From positions 2,666,001 through 2,730,000 of the forward strand of contig NZ_CP145605.1 in assembly GCF_036884255.1 (NCBI RefSeq): DNA of 64,000 nt. The letters are read 5' to 3'. Source of the stretch: Paenibacillus tundrae. Its GTDB lineage: Bacteria; Bacillota; Bacilli; Paenibacillales; Paenibacillaceae. The notes under the pieces were generated by a model. That model had not been told where the DNA came from and searched no databases. It saw only the letters and a program-made list of their open reading frames with translations. Both the position numbers and the translations under genes were made by a program. Below, in pieces: positions 50,846 to 60,422 of this stretch; the stretch's first letter is position 1, and each line of letters begins with the position of its first letter.

Positions 50846-51997
50846 ATGGCAACACATGCTTATTATGTACCGCCCGTGAACTTGATGGGGAGAGGCTGTA
50901 TACAAGAAGCGAGTAAAATGATTCAAGACATGGGGATTCGCAAAGCATTGGTCGTCAGTGACCGTCCACTAATTGCTTCAGGCGTTACGGAACAGGTGCT
51001 GTCTATATTAAGAAAATCTGGGCTAGACTATATCGTATATGATGATGTTCAGCCTAATCCGACATGTCAGAACGTACATGATGGGCTTCAAGTGTATCAA
51101 GAACATGGGTGTGATGCGATTATTTCGATTGGTGGTGGTTCACCACAGGATGCTGCGAAGGCTATTGGTATTGTAGCTACGAATGGTGGCCATATCCGCG
51201 ATTATGAAGGGCTTCATCAATCGCAACATAAGTCAGTACCCCTCGTTGCGTTTAATACAACGGCTGGTACGTCAAGTGAGGTGACTATTAACTACGTGAT
51301 TACAGATGAGGAACGTAAAGTGAAAATGGTGATGGTGGACAAAAACAGTCTCGTTTCCCTTTCAGTAAATGATCCAGAACTGATGTTAAGTAAACCTTCT
51401 AGCTTGACTGCGGCAACAGGGATGGACGCATTGACCCATGCCGTGGAAGCGATGGTCACACCAGGTGGGTTCACGGTTACAAGTGCGACAGCAGCGGCGG
51501 CTGTTGAATTGATCTTCGAATATTTGCCGAGAGCTGTAAGAGACGGCAGTGATCTAGAAGCAAGAGAGCATATGACATATGCGTGTTTTCTTGGGGGAAT
51601 AGCGTTTAACAATGCTGGTTTAGGATATGTTCATGCGATGGCGCATCAACTAGGTGGTGTATACGATCTCCCGCACGGTGTATGTAACGCGATGTTACTC
51701 CCCTATGTGGAAGAGATGAATGCAAAGCATGTACCAGGCAAATTCCGTCATATCGCTAAAGCGATTGGTATGAATGTGCAAGGGAAAAGTGATGAGCAAT
51801 GCTCTGAATATGTCATTGAAGCCATTCGCCAGCTTTCCAAAGAGGTCGGTATTCCGGAGAAGCTGTCCGAACTAGGCGTTAACGACTTGGATATCGAACT
51901 ACTCGCTGACAATGCGATGAAGGACGCCTGTGCACCTGGGAACCCCTATCAACCTTCCAAAGACGAAGTGATGGAGCTGTTCCGTAAAATTATATAA
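50846..51997 (+). CDS. Iron-containing (type III) alcohol dehydrogenase
   Basis: A 383-residue type III NAD-dependent alcohol dehydrogenase. The metal-site region HAMAHQLGGVYDLPHGVCNA carries the His ligands, with a nucleotide loop IISIGGGSPQDAAKAI and NTTAGTSSEVT. It aligns well with the methanol/ethanol dehydrogenases of bacilli and with 1,3-propanediol dehydrogenase. It would reduce aldehydes during fermentation or oxidise short alcohols. The ATG at 50846 lies 9 bp behind AGGAGG; an upstream frame extension is not conserved. The Fnr-like box suggests anaerobic induction. Monocistronic, with a hairpin after. Confidence 0.9.
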   Translation: MATHAYYVPPVNLMGRGCIQEASKMIQDMGIRKALVVSDRPLIASGVTEQVLSILRKSGLDYIVYDDVQPNPTCQNVHDGLQVYQEHGCDAIISIGGGSPQDAAKAIGIVATNGGHIRDYEGLHQSQHKSVPLVAFNTTAGTSSEVTINYVITDEERKVKMVMVDKNSLVSLSVNDPELMLSKPSSLTAATGMDALTHAVEAMVTPGGFTVTSATAAAAVELIFEYLPRAVRDGSDLEAREHMTYACFLGGIAFNNAGLGYVHAMAHQLGGVYDLPHGVCNAMLLPYVEEMNAKHVPGKFRHIAKAIGMNVQGKSDEQCSEYVIEAIRQLSKEVGIPEKLSELGVNDLDIELLADNAMKDACAPGNPYQPSKDEVMELFRKII

Positions 51998-52007
51998 TGA
52001 ATCGTGC

Positions 52008-52036
52008 ACACAAGCCGGGAATATAAGTTCTCGGCT
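52008..52036 (+). terminator. Hairpin after the Fe-ADH gene
   Basis: AAGCCG/CGGCTT stem with a large loop; the following T-rich tail is weak (ATTTGTCG). Confidence 0.55.
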
Positions 52037-52554
52037 TATTTGTCGTTTGACCCTGTAATTAAATTACTTTATTTTCCATATTATATTTCCTTACAAAAAC
52101 AAAAGGAGTTTGATTCCTTCTTAGCGAATACAATTCCTAAGTAACATCAAAGTGGGTTGGAGGGAGTGAATGTGCACGAGAGAGAAGTAGTTAAGCTTTT
52201 AGGATCAATGACACTGTAAGTTTCGTGTTTCTTGTTTGTGTTTAATGTTTACTTAGGCAAGAAACTCATTTTCTACGCAACAATATCGATTGCCACCCTG
52301 CATAATACACCTCAGTTTAACTAGTTAAATGACTCTTCACTTTTTATTTTTCATTTTAATTTCATTTCTGACATGGCAGTGATGCCAGCTTATTTACAAT
52401 TTGAGTCTTCACCACTTTTGTATACGTAATGTACATGAACACGGTTTATACAGCATGCTCCTGATCATGACAACAGTGTCCACTCATCCACAGAATAAGA
52501 ACTTGGGCGACTGAATGAAAGAGAGAATGAAAGCAAGTGGAGGAGGCTGTAATG
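52037..52554. other. Non-coding leader region before glgC
   Basis: This 518-bp gap holds no conserved gene. A 15-codon frame from a GTG at 52172 (to 52219) has a strong ribosome-binding site (GGAGGG) but encodes only MHEREVVKLLGSMTL and is probably a remnant or leader. No promoter could be fixed by eye. Confidence 0.45.
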
Positions 52555-53724
52555 ATGGCGAAAAAAGAAGTTGTCGCAATGCTGTTAGCCGGAGGCCAAG
52601 GCAAACGGTTGAAGGGACTTACCAAATCACTGGCTAAACCCGCCGTCTATTTCGGTGGTACGTATCGAATCATTGATTTTCCTCTAAGTAATTGCTCTAA
52701 CTCCGGCATTGACACCGTTGGTGTGTTAACTCAATACGAACCTCTTGTGTTGCATTCCTACATTGGAATCGGCAGTGATTGGGATTTGGATCGCAAAAAT
52801 GGTGGTGTATATGTACTGCCTCCACATGAACGCGAGGATGGAAGCAACTGGTATCGTGGTACAGCAGACGCCATCTATCGTAATCTCAACTTTATCGAAC
52901 AATTTGACCCTGAGCATGTACTCGTTCTATCAGGGGACCATATTTATAAAATGAATTATGAGAAAATGCTTCAGTATCATAAGGAAAAGGACGCAGATTG
53001 CACGATTTCAGTCATTGATGTACCACTGGAAGAGGCAAGTCGGTTCGGGATACTGAACACTCATGATGACTACCGTATCTACGAATTCGAAGAAAAACCT
53101 TCTCAGCCTAAGAGTACACTCGCATCTATGGGCATATATCTCTTCAAGTGGGATGTACTGAAACGTTTCCTGATCCAGGACGAACAACAGGCATCCACCT
53201 CTTATGATTTTGGCAAAGACATCATCCCCTTATTGCTTGAACATGAAAAATCACTTTATGCATATCCATTTGAAGGCTATTGGAAAGACGTTGGTACGAT
53301 TCGTAGTCTGTGGGAATCCAATATGGATCTGCTGGACGACGAGGCACCTTTTAATCTGAATGACCCAGACTGGCGTATCTATACACGCAATCCGAATCAG
53401 CCTGCACAGTATATTTCTCCAACCGCGAAGGTGCGCAATTGCATTATTAGTGAAGGCACGGTTGTCCACGGTGAGGTGAACCATTCGGTGTTATTTTATG
53501 GCGTCGAGGTTGGTCAGCACAGTGAAGTTATTGATGCTGTTGTGATGCCAAAAGTGAAGATTGGGCACAATGTGCGCATTCGTCGCGCTATTATATCGGA
53601 AGGACTCGTCATTCCTGACGGTGCACACATTGCCCCCTTACCCGGAGACGATAGTGATATTGTACTCATCGATCAAGAAGAACTGGAGCGTCAGCTCCGC
53701 GAGGGAATGACAAGCAAAGCCTAA
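52555..53724 (+). CDS. glgC: Glucose-1-phosphate adenylyltransferase, catalytic subunit
   Basis: A 389-residue ADP-glucose pyrophosphorylase: nucleotide loop [73 protein letters not shown] and a C-terminal left-handed beta-helix. It makes ADP-glucose for glycogen synthesis. The ATG at 52555 lies 8 bp behind GGAGGAGG; the ATG just before it is closer than usual. It is followed after 26 bp by glgD; GlgC and GlgD form the heteromeric enzyme in Bacilli. Confidence 0.95.
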   Translation: MAKKEVVAMLLAGGQGKRLKGLTKSLAKPAVYFGGTYRIIDFPLSNCSNSGIDTVGVLTQYEPLVLHSYIGIGSDWDLDRKNGGVYVLPPHEREDGSNWYRGTADAIYRNLNFIEQFDPEHVLVLSGDHIYKMNYEKMLQYHKEKDADCTISVIDVPLEEASRFGILNTHDDYRIYEFEEKPSQPKSTLASMGIYLFKWDVLKRFLIQDEQQASTSYDFGKDIIPLLLEHEKSLYAYPFEGYWKDVGTIRSLWESNMDLLDDEAPFNLNDPDWRIYTRNPNQPAQYISPTAKVRNCIISEGTVVHGEVNHSVLFYGVEVGQHSEVIDAVVMPKVKIGHNVRIRRAIISEGLVIPDGAHIAPLPGDDSDIVLIDQEELERQLREGMTSKA

Positions 53725-53750
53725 TCTGAGGGTAAAGGACGGTGCATGCG

Positions 53751-54854
53751 ATGAAACCATTGATCGGAGTTATTAACCTTGACCATGAGCTTGAAGAATT
53801 GAAGGAATTGACGTACTTTCGCTGCGGAGCTGCGGTGCCCTATGCCGGACGTTACCGTCTAATTGATTTTGTATTGTCTAACATGATGAATGCGGGCATT
53901 GAAAGCATTGGTGTATTTGTAAGGCGTAAATATCGTTCACTCTTAGATCATTTGGGTGATGGGAAGCCATGGGATCTGGATCGTAAACATGGAGGTATGT
54001 TTATTTTGCCGCCGGATTGGAATGATCCAACGGATACCTCACAGGGCGATTTACAGCATTTTCACAATAACTTAGACTTCTTTCATCGGGGATCGGGAGA
54101 ATATGTTGTTCATGCCGGTAGCCGTCATGTAACCAAGGCGGATCTGCAGGATGTCTACAGGTATCATAAAAGCACAGGGGCGGACGTTACGCTGGTCTGC
54201 AAAAAAGTAGATCAATTGTTGCCTGAGCATAATGCTTGTGTCAAAGTTGAACATGACGGGTACGGTAATGTGGTAGACATTCACCAAAGTGCCGATCACC
54301 CGAATATATATACAGAAATTTTTATCATGGAAAAACAACTGTTCTTGCGCCAAGTACAGCGCTGCATCGATCATGGCGAGAGTCATTTTTTCCGTGATGT
54401 GATCCAGAAAAATCCAGATGGTTTGAAGATTGCTGCCTATGCGTACGACGGATATCATGCCGTAATCAATTCAATCGAAAGTTATTATCGGAATAGTCTG
54501 GAACTGTTGAACAAAGGGCTGTATGAACAACTGTTCCAAGAAGAGCCTGTTCAAACGAAGATTAAATATGAGGCACCAGCTAAATATCTCGATACAGCCG
54601 AGGTGAAACATTCCTTACTCGCGAATGGGTGCATTGTTGGTGGAGAAGTCGAGGATAGTATTCTGTTTCGTGGAGTGCACGTAGCTAAAGGTGCCAAAAT
54701 TAAGGGTTCCATTATTATGCAGAAGTGTTACATTGGTGAGGGAGCTGTACTGGAGAATGTTATCCTCGATAAAGATGTGAAGCTGACGGGTGGGCAGACG
54801 TTGATTGGTGACCCATCAAACCCGTATATTTTGGCAAAAAGCACTATTATCTAA
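53751..54854 (+). CDS. glgD: Glucose-1-phosphate adenylyltransferase, regulatory subunit
   Basis: A 367-residue GlgC-like protein without the intact nucleotide loop (PLIGVINLDHELEELKELT replaces GGQGKRL), the regular sign of GlgD. It retains YRLIDFVLSNMMNAGI, VVHAGSRHVTK, and the C-terminal beta-helix. It modulates GlgC activity. The ATG at 53751 is used with AAAGGA about 11 bp upstream; a GTG at 53742 is too close to that site. A 448-bp gap with a repeat separates it from glgP, where glgA is normally found in other Bacilli. Confidence 0.93.
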   Translation: MKPLIGVINLDHELEELKELTYFRCGAAVPYAGRYRLIDFVLSNMMNAGIESIGVFVRRKYRSLLDHLGDGKPWDLDRKHGGMFILPPDWNDPTDTSQGDLQHFHNNLDFFHRGSGEYVVHAGSRHVTKADLQDVYRYHKSTGADVTLVCKKVDQLLPEHNACVKVEHDGYGNVVDIHQSADHPNIYTEIFIMEKQLFLRQVQRCIDHGESHFFRDVIQKNPDGLKIAAYAYDGYHAVINSIESYYRNSLELLNKGLYEQLFQEEPVQTKIKYEAPAKYLDTAEVKHSLLANGCIVGGEVEDSILFRGVHVAKGAKIKGSIIMQKCYIGEGAVLENVILDKDVKLTGGQTLIGDPSNPYILAKSTII

Positions 54855-55032
54855 TCGGATCGCATAACCGATATCATCTATAAATACACCTATTTCAGTA
54901 TAGATTTCCTTGATTTAATTAGGAGTAGATGAGATCAAAAGGGCAATTCGCCGCAATTCATCATTTAACTAGCTATAGCTACCATCATCCTCATTTGATG
55001 AGAGATGAAATTTCTATAAATATATAAAATAA

Positions 55033-55283
55033 AAATCCTGTAGGATGGATTCAGGTTCATGGATAGAAGTTATTTTGCAGAAGAGCTCAACAGTAAGTGA
55101 AGGGGACGAAATCAATTCTGAAGAAGCGAAGCGTTCGCCTTTGTCTCCAAATTTCAACCTATTAAATAGGTTAAACAAGAAATTTGGGAGACAACAGCGA
55201 TCGAAAGAATGATTCGTCACCGTAACGCCAACATGCTCGAACCAAAATATGCAGGACATGAGCATTAACATTCTACAGGATTT
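55033..55283. repeat. Nested inverted repeat between glgD and glgP
   Basis: Outer arms AAATCCTGTAG (55033) and CTACAGGATTT (55273) enclose GGGGACGAAATCA/TGATTCGTCAC arms and an inner stem TGTCTCCAAATTT/AAATTTGGGAGACA. The inner stem is flanked by GCGTTCGCC and AACAGCGATCG, the same core as in the repeat at 18435. It ends 5 bp before the ribosome-binding site of glgP and fills most of the gap after glgD. The rest of that gap (54855-55032) shows no gene. Confidence 0.7.
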
Positions 55284-55302
55284 CACCGGGAGGAACCTAC
55301 TT

Positions 55303-57735
55303 TTGTTTGACAACAAAGAAACGTTCAAGAGCATATTTCAACGGAATCTGGTCAGCAAATTGGGCAAACCGCTTGAAGAAGCAACGCAGGAAGATGTCTA
55401 TCACGTACTTGGAAGTATGATTCGCGAATATGCGGGGCAAGATTGGGCGACCTCGAATCAAGGATTTAAGCAGCGGCAGGATAAACAGGTCTATTACTTC
55501 TCGCTCGAATTCCTGATTGGACGTCTGCTCGGCAATAACCTACTCAATGTCAATGAATTGGAACTCGTCCGTGACAGCCTGGCTGATCTAGGTTTCTCGT
55601 TAGAGGAAGTGGAGGAACAGGAAGCGGACGCTGGACTCGGTAACGGTGGATTAGGACGGCTCGCAGCCTGTTTTCTGGATTCATTAGCCTCTCTCGGTTA
55701 CGCAGGTCATGGCTGTGGTATTCGTTATAAATATGGTCTGTTTGAACAAAAAATTATTAACGGCAACCAGGTTGAGCTGCCAGACAATTGGCTGGAGAAG
55801 GGCAATGAGTGGGAAGTTCGCCGTCCAGACAAGAAAGTCGAAGTAAAGTTCTGGGGTCGCGTAGAAACGCACGAAGAGAATGGACGTTATCAGTTCGTAA
55901 CGAAGGATGCCGAATCCGTCGTGGCCGTTCCCTACGATGTGCCGATCATCGGATATGGTCATCCTCACGTGAATACTTTGCGACTGTGGAGTGCTGAGCC
56001 GAAGCGCGAAAGTTCGCTGGATACGCCTTCGAACTATTACGGATACCTCGATTACAGTCGTTCGGTCGAGTCGATCTCAGAGTTCCTGTACCCTGACGAT
56101 TCTCAGTATGAAGGTAAGCTGCTGCGTTTGAAGCAACAGTATTTCATGTGTTCGTCTGGGGTACAGAGTGCCTTGCGGACATTTAACAAACTAGGTCTGT
56201 CCTATGACCGGTTGCCAGATAAGGTTGCATTCCATATTAACGATACACATCCAACACTCGTCATTCCTGAGCTGATGCGCATCTTAATGGACGATCAAGG
56301 GTATGGATGGGATGAAGCATGGGACATTACGACCCGCACGGTCTCGTACACGAACCATACTACACTCAGTGAGGCACTTGAAAAATGGCCTGTATCCATG
56401 ATTAGCAAGCTGTTGCCACGGATCTACATGATTATTGAAGAGATTAACAAGCGCTTCTGCAGCATGCTTCTGGATCGATATCCCGGAGATCAGGAACGTA
56501 TAACGCATCTGGCCGTTATTGCGCATGATCAGGTTAGAATGGCACATCTCGCTATCGTGGGCAGCCACAGCGTCAATGGAGTAGCGGCGCTGCATACCGA
56601 AATTCTCAAAGAACGTGAGATGGCTCCGTTCTATGCACTTTATCCAGAGCGCTTCAATAACAAAACCAATGGAATAACCCATCGTCGCTGGTTAATGCAT
56701 GCCAATCCTAGATTATCTCATCTCATTACGGAGACGATCGGGAATGCTTGGATAACCGAACCCGGTAAGTTAAATGAGCTGACAAACGTTGCGCAAGATG
56801 CATCGTTCCAAGAGCAATTCCGAGCCATTAAACGAGGCAATAAGGAACGACTTGCAGCTTATATTTTAGATCATACCGGAACACCGGTGAATCCCGATTC
56901 TATTTTTGATGTGCAGGTGAAACGATTGCATGGGTATAAGCGGCAATTGCTGAACATTCTGCATGTCATGCATTTATATAATAAACTCAAGAATGATCCG
57001 ACTTTTGATATCGTGCCGCGGACATTCATCTTTGGCGCCAAGGCTGCACCAAGTTATTATTTTGCCAAAAAAATCATTAAGCTCATTAACAATGTAGCAA
57101 GCACAATCAATCAGGATAAGGCTGTTAATGATCGTCTAAAAGTATTTTTCCTTGAGAACTACTCTGTTTCCCTGGCAGAGAAAATTATTCCGGCTGCGGA
57201 TGTCAGTGAACAGATTTCGACGGCGGGTAAGGAAGCTTCTGGCACGGGCAACATGAAATTCATGATGAACGGAGCTTTGACCATTGGAACGATGGACGGA
57301 GCCAATGTCGAGATGGCAGAGCAGGTTGGAGAGGATAATATGTTTATCTTCGGACTACGCGCTGATGAGGTGTTAAACTATGTTCATTCCGGTTCCTATC
57401 GTCCTGGTGAGCTGGTCAGTCAGGATAACCGAATCCGTGAAGTAGTAGAACAACTCATCCATCCGGGAGCATTTTGCCATCGGGAAGGGGAATTCTGGGA
57501 TATTTATGATTCGCTGGTTGCCCATGGCGATGAATATTTTGTACTACGTGATTTTGCTGCGTATGCTGAAGCACATGCCGCGATTGACGTAGCATACCGT
57601 GATATACCGGATTGGACTCGCAAGGCTGTGCTGAATACAGCACAATCAGGCATATTCTCAAGTGATCGTACCATTAGCGAGTATGCTACAGATATCTGGG
57701 GCATTGAACCGGTATCTGGATATTGGAAAGGGTAA
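55303..57735 (+). CDS. glgP: Glycogen phosphorylase
   Basis: An 810-residue GT35 phosphorylase that releases glucose 1-phosphate from glycogen. Landmarks are ADAGLGNGGLGRLAACFLDS, YGLFEQKI, NDTHPTLVIPELMR, VQVKRLHGYKRQLLNILH, FGAKAAPSYYFAKKIIK and the pyridoxal-phosphate lysine in EASGTGNMKFMMNG. I start at TTG 55303, nine bases behind GGGAGG, giving MFDNKETFKSIF, as in relatives. The upstream ATG at 55249 lies inside a repeat and has no ribosome-binding site. It belongs to the glg locus with glgC and glgD and is closed by a terminator. Confidence 0.93.
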   Translation: MFDNKETFKSIFQRNLVSKLGKPLEEATQEDVYHVLGSMIREYAGQDWATSNQGFKQRQDKQVYYFSLEFLIGRLLGNNLLNVNELELVRDSLADLGFSLEEVEEQEADAGLGNGGLGRLAACFLDSLASLGYAGHGCGIRYKYGLFEQKIINGNQVELPDNWLEKGNEWEVRRPDKKVEVKFWGRVETHEENGRYQFVTKDAESVVAVPYDVPIIGYGHPHVNTLRLWSAEPKRESSLDTPSNYYGYLDYSRSVESISEFLYPDDSQYEGKLLRLKQQYFMCSSGVQSALRTFNKLGLSYDRLPDKVAFHINDTHPTLVIPELMRILMDDQGYGWDEAWDITTRTVSYTNHTTLSEALEKWPVSMISKLLPRIYMIIEEINKRFCSMLLDRYPGDQERITHLAVIAHDQVRMAHLAIVGSHSVNGVAALHTEILKEREMAPFYALYPERFNNKTNGITHRRWLMHANPRLSHLITETIGNAWITEPGKLNELTNVAQDASFQEQFRAIKRGNKERLAAYILDHTGTPVNPDSIFDVQVKRLHGYKRQLLNILHVMHLYNKLKNDPTFDIVPRTFIFGAKAAPSYYFAKKIIKLINNVASTINQDKAVNDRLKVFFLENYSVSLAEKIIPAADVSEQISTAGKEASGTGNMKFMMNGALTIGTMDGANVEMAEQVGEDNMFIFGLRADEVLNYVHSGSYRPGELVSQDNRIREVVEQLIHPGAFCHREGEFWDIYDSLVAHGDEYFVLRDFAAYAEAHAAIDVAYRDIPDWTRKAVLNTAQSGIFSSDRTISEYATDIWGIEPVSGYWKG

Positions 57736-57745
57736 TGAAATGGAG

Positions 57746-57774
57746 AATCCCCTCGGTCAATCGAGGGGATTTTG
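57746..57774 (+). terminator. Terminator of glgP
   Basis: ATCCCCTCG/CGAGGGGAT 9-bp stem with a 6-nt loop, then TTTTG. Confidence 0.9.
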
Positions 57775-57890
57775 TCTATGTATAGATATCCTTCGAGTTG
57801 TCTTCAACTCATATTATCCGTATGCGTGTGAGGAATATTCTCTTTGTTAAACGCGTGTAAGGTTACTATAATCTAATAATGTAGTAAACA

Positions 57891-58565
57891 TCACTCGTCT
57901 TTTACCACAAGTCCGAAAATTTTAGTGAACAAAATCGCCTGCGGAGCAGAGATGATACAGCCTTGAAGATCCTCCATCGTCACGCCGAGATTGTGAAAAT
58001 CACAAGTACTGATATCAATGCCATTCAGCGATGTGCTTGAGAATTGAGCTTTATCAATGTTGCTCTGCTCAAGTCTGATTTTGCTAAGGGTAGCACTATA
58101 AAAGTCTGCATGAGCGAAGGAGCTACGCTCGATCTCAACCTGCTTCAGATTAGCAAAACGGAGGGTAGCGTATTCGGCCAAGCACTCACTAAACCGCACG
58201 TTGCGTAAAGTCGAACCGAGCAGGTCAAGGCCTACCATTTTACAATGGAGAAATGTCGCTCGGTGAATAATGGCCTCACTCCAGTTCACGTTGGATAGAT
58301 CGCAATGCTCGAAGATTGCGTCTGTAATTTCTACACCGGGCAGAGCCATGTCTTCAAAAACAACATGTTTAAAATGCACCTTCTCCAGCAAAACTTTATT
58401 CGCCTCACAACCAGATAACGATCCATTCTCGTATAATCCTTGTTCAATAGTCTGCTCATCATGGAGCTGTAATGTCTCTACAGGTACTGCTTCAAGCTGA
58501 CGTGGGAGCTTGGGTAGCGCAAGCTTGAATTCGTTGGTCACGGTTAGACGGGATTCGCGAGTCAT
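57891..58565 (-). CDS. Pentapeptide-repeat protein
   Basis: A 224-residue protein with a run of pentapeptide repeats of the A(D/N)LXX type (e.g. ITDAIFEHCDLSNVNWSEA, RFANLKQVEIERSSFAHADFYSATLSKIRLEQSNIDKAQF), forming a right-handed quadrilateral helix of about 130-150 residues. The N-terminal 50 residues are different. Similar proteins sometimes protect gyrase or have unknown roles; nothing here decides. ATG behind AGGAGG. It diverges from an AraC/GyrI-type regulator, whose product may control it. Confidence 0.85.
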   Translation of the reverse strand: MTRESRLTVTNEFKLALPKLPRQLEAVPVETLQLHDEQTIEQGLYENGSLSGCEANKVLLEKVHFKHVVFEDMALPGVEITDAIFEHCDLSNVNWSEAIIHRATFLHCKMVGLDLLGSTLRNVRFSECLAEYATLRFANLKQVEIERSSFAHADFYSATLSKIRLEQSNIDKAQFSSTSLNGIDISTCDFHNLGVTMEDLQGCIISAPQAILFTKIFGLVVKDE

Positions 58566-58775
58566 GATTACCTCCTAATGAGAAATTATCGCTTTAATAA
58601 CACCTTATCAGTAGAACGAATGTTTGCCAATAGGGAGCAGACACATGAACAACGAGTAGGCATGAGCGAAATGTCCGCACAGAAAATCAAAAAAAATCGT
58701 GTTAGTTCAGTCATAATAAGCGAGAAATCGTTTATATCATATCTGCAACATAGCGTAGAAAGGAAAGGATGCAAC

Positions 58776-59642
58776 ATGGATCATTACACCCGTATCCAAC
58801 TTGCGATTACATACCTAGAGGAACATTTACAAGATGAATTTAATGTGAAGCAGACAGCTGCATGCGCTGGCTTCTCTGCGTTTCATTTCCAGCGTTTATT
58901 TCAGGCTATAACAGGGTACACCGTGTTGGAGTATGTGCGCAGACGTAGGCTTAGTGAGGCGGCTCAGCATGTAAGGAATACGAGCGCAGGTATACTCGAC
59001 ATCGCCTTGAACTGGGGGTATCAATCACAAGAAGCATTCACACGGGCGTTTGCGACGTACTGGGGAGTGACACCTGCCAAATTTCGCAAGTTGGAGGTTA
59101 ATTCCTATTCCTCGAAGCTCCAGCAGATGATTGATTTCAACGATTATCGCACTCAGCTTGGAGGAGATTTTTATATGAACACACCACGCATCGTAACGCT
59201 TGAAGCAATTCGCATTATCGGGTATGAGTACAAGACGAATTTGAATGACAATCAGCATTATGGAGAAATTCCGGGCTTTTATCATCAGTTTGGAACAGAG
59301 CAGAAATTCATGGATATTCCAGACCGTTCACGTCCGGATCTAGCGTATGGCATTGCCTGCCACTTTCAGGAGGATGGTCAATTTTCTTTTATCATAGGTG
59401 AGGAGAGCGCTAGTGTAACGCCATTGTTGGAGCCAGGGTACGTGGAGTTTGAAATTCCCGGTGGCGTGTATGCAGAGTTCAAGGTTGATGGTTCGGGTCA
59501 GGATATTCGCAAAATGATCTATGGTAGCTGGTTACCCCAATCCAATTACGAGCGAGGGGAAGGAGCAGACTTTGAGGTGACCGATGTATGGAAGTCATCC
59601 CCTGAGCAGTTGGACATGAAGATCTATATTCCGCTAAAATAA
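58776..59642 (+). CDS. AraC-family regulator with GyrI-like effector domain
   Basis: A 288-residue protein: N-terminal AraC double helix-turn-helix (YLEEHLQDEFNVKQTAACAGFSAFHFQRLFQ, ILDIALNWGYQSQEAFTRAF, GVTPAKFRK) and a C-terminal GyrI-like small-molecule binding domain (RIVTLEAIRIIGYEYKT to VWKSSPEQLDMKIYIPLK). Members respond to drugs or metabolites (Rob/SoxS-type layout with the GyrI part). The ATG at 58776 follows AAAGGAAAGGA; a longer frame starting at 58578 lacks a ribosome-binding site. It diverges from the pentapeptide-repeat gene. Confidence 0.88.
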   Translation: MDHYTRIQLAITYLEEHLQDEFNVKQTAACAGFSAFHFQRLFQAITGYTVLEYVRRRRLSEAAQHVRNTSAGILDIALNWGYQSQEAFTRAFATYWGVTPAKFRKLEVNSYSSKLQQMIDFNDYRTQLGGDFYMNTPRIVTLEAIRIIGYEYKTNLNDNQHYGEIPGFYHQFGTEQKFMDIPDRSRPDLAYGIACHFQEDGQFSFIIGEESASVTPLLEPGYVEFEIPGGVYAEFKVDGSGQDIRKMIYGSWLPQSNYERGEGADFEVTDVWKSSPEQLDMKIYIPLK

Positions 59643-59686
59643 ACAGAACCGCTCCGCGGTAATAAAAGCCGGAGGGCTTCAGGAAT

Positions 59687-60151
59687 ATGAGTGGAGATTC
59701 ATGGATTAACTCCAGACAGTGTAAGATCATTATGGCAGTGTTCACCGTGATCTATGTACTGTTTATGGGCAATTTATTATTTTTCAAAGGCAGAACGGTA
59801 GGCTTAAGCTATCAATATAACTGGATGCCTTTTGAAACGATCAGACCCCTTCTCTTGGAGAGAGAAAAGTACACCACAGAAGCTTGGGTAAAAAATCTAT
59901 TTGGCAATATTGTATTATTCATTCCCTTAGGCGTGTGCATTCCCGTGTTGTTTCGCAAATGTCGATCCTTCCTGAAGCTTACAGTAACCGTTATCCTAAT
60001 TTTATTTGCGGTAGAACTAACGCAGCTAGTAACCCGGGTTGGGACGTTTGATGTCGATGACATTATACTGAATACAGTAGGCGCATGGATCGGATATGTA
60101 GGCTTGCGGATCTTAGTGCATGTTGAGAGACTTCGTCAACCGTCTATATAG
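59687..60151 (+). CDS. VanZ-family membrane protein
   Basis: A 154-residue membrane protein with four hydrophobic helices and VanZ motifs: NWMPFETIRP near residue 45, NLFGNIVLFIPLGVCIPVLF, ELTQLVTRVGTFDVDDIILNTVGAWIGY. In enterococci VanZ affects teicoplanin resistance; most genomic members have unknown roles. ATG with GGAGGG about 12 bp and AGGA about 3 bp upstream. Its stop codon TAG lies inside the left arm of an inverted repeat. Confidence 0.85.
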   Translation: MSGDSWINSRQCKIIMAVFTVIYVLFMGNLLFFKGRTVGLSYQYNWMPFETIRPLLLEREKYTTEAWVKNLFGNIVLFIPLGVCIPVLFRKCRSFLKLTVTVILILFAVELTQLVTRVGTFDVDDIILNTVGAWIGYVGLRILVHVERLRQPSI

Positions 60152-60224
60152 ATTGAACAGCGATCGAAAGGTTATTATGCCATCGGAGTGGTCAGTGTAA
60201 ATATGTATAGTTCAATCTATATAG
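60144..60224. repeat. Short repeat with perfect 15-bp terminal inverted repeats
   Basis: CTATATAGATTGAAC (60144-60158) and GTTCAATCTATATAG (60210-60224) are perfect inverted repeats. They flank AGCGATCG-to-GTGTAAATAT text also found in the 3' half of the repeat at 18435. It overlaps the VanZ stop codon. The layout is MITE-like in size but has no obvious target-site duplication. Confidence 0.65.
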
Positions 60225-60267
60225 TAGGCATAGTTCAGAGTTTAGGTAAATCACAGGTTGAATAGCG

Positions 60268-60320
60268 GGATCGGTATAGCGTGTACCTACCATAGGGACA
60301 CGCTATACCGATCCTTTTTG
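60268..60320 (+). terminator. Very strong terminator after the VanZ gene
   Basis: A perfect 17-bp stem (GGATCGGTATAGCGTGT with its complement) and TTTTTG tail. Confidence 0.9.
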
Positions 60321-60422
60321 CGTGTAATTGAGTAGCGGGTGTTTATCAAGAGTGCATTTCGGATAAAACATATTAACGGGATATTGAACGACCTTCATAA
60401 ATTAGAATATTAGAGAAATGAG

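Noticed and set aside
52172-52219. 15-codon ORF before glgC
   Set aside because: Strong ribosome-binding site, but too short and without any family pattern; mentioned as part of the leader only.
55249-55302. Extended N-terminus for glgP from ATG 55249
   Set aside because: The ATG sits in the arm of a repeat, lacks a ribosome-binding site and adds residues not seen in the family.
60144-60224. Insertion sequence
   Set aside because: Terminal repeats are present but there is no transposase gene and no clear target-site duplication.
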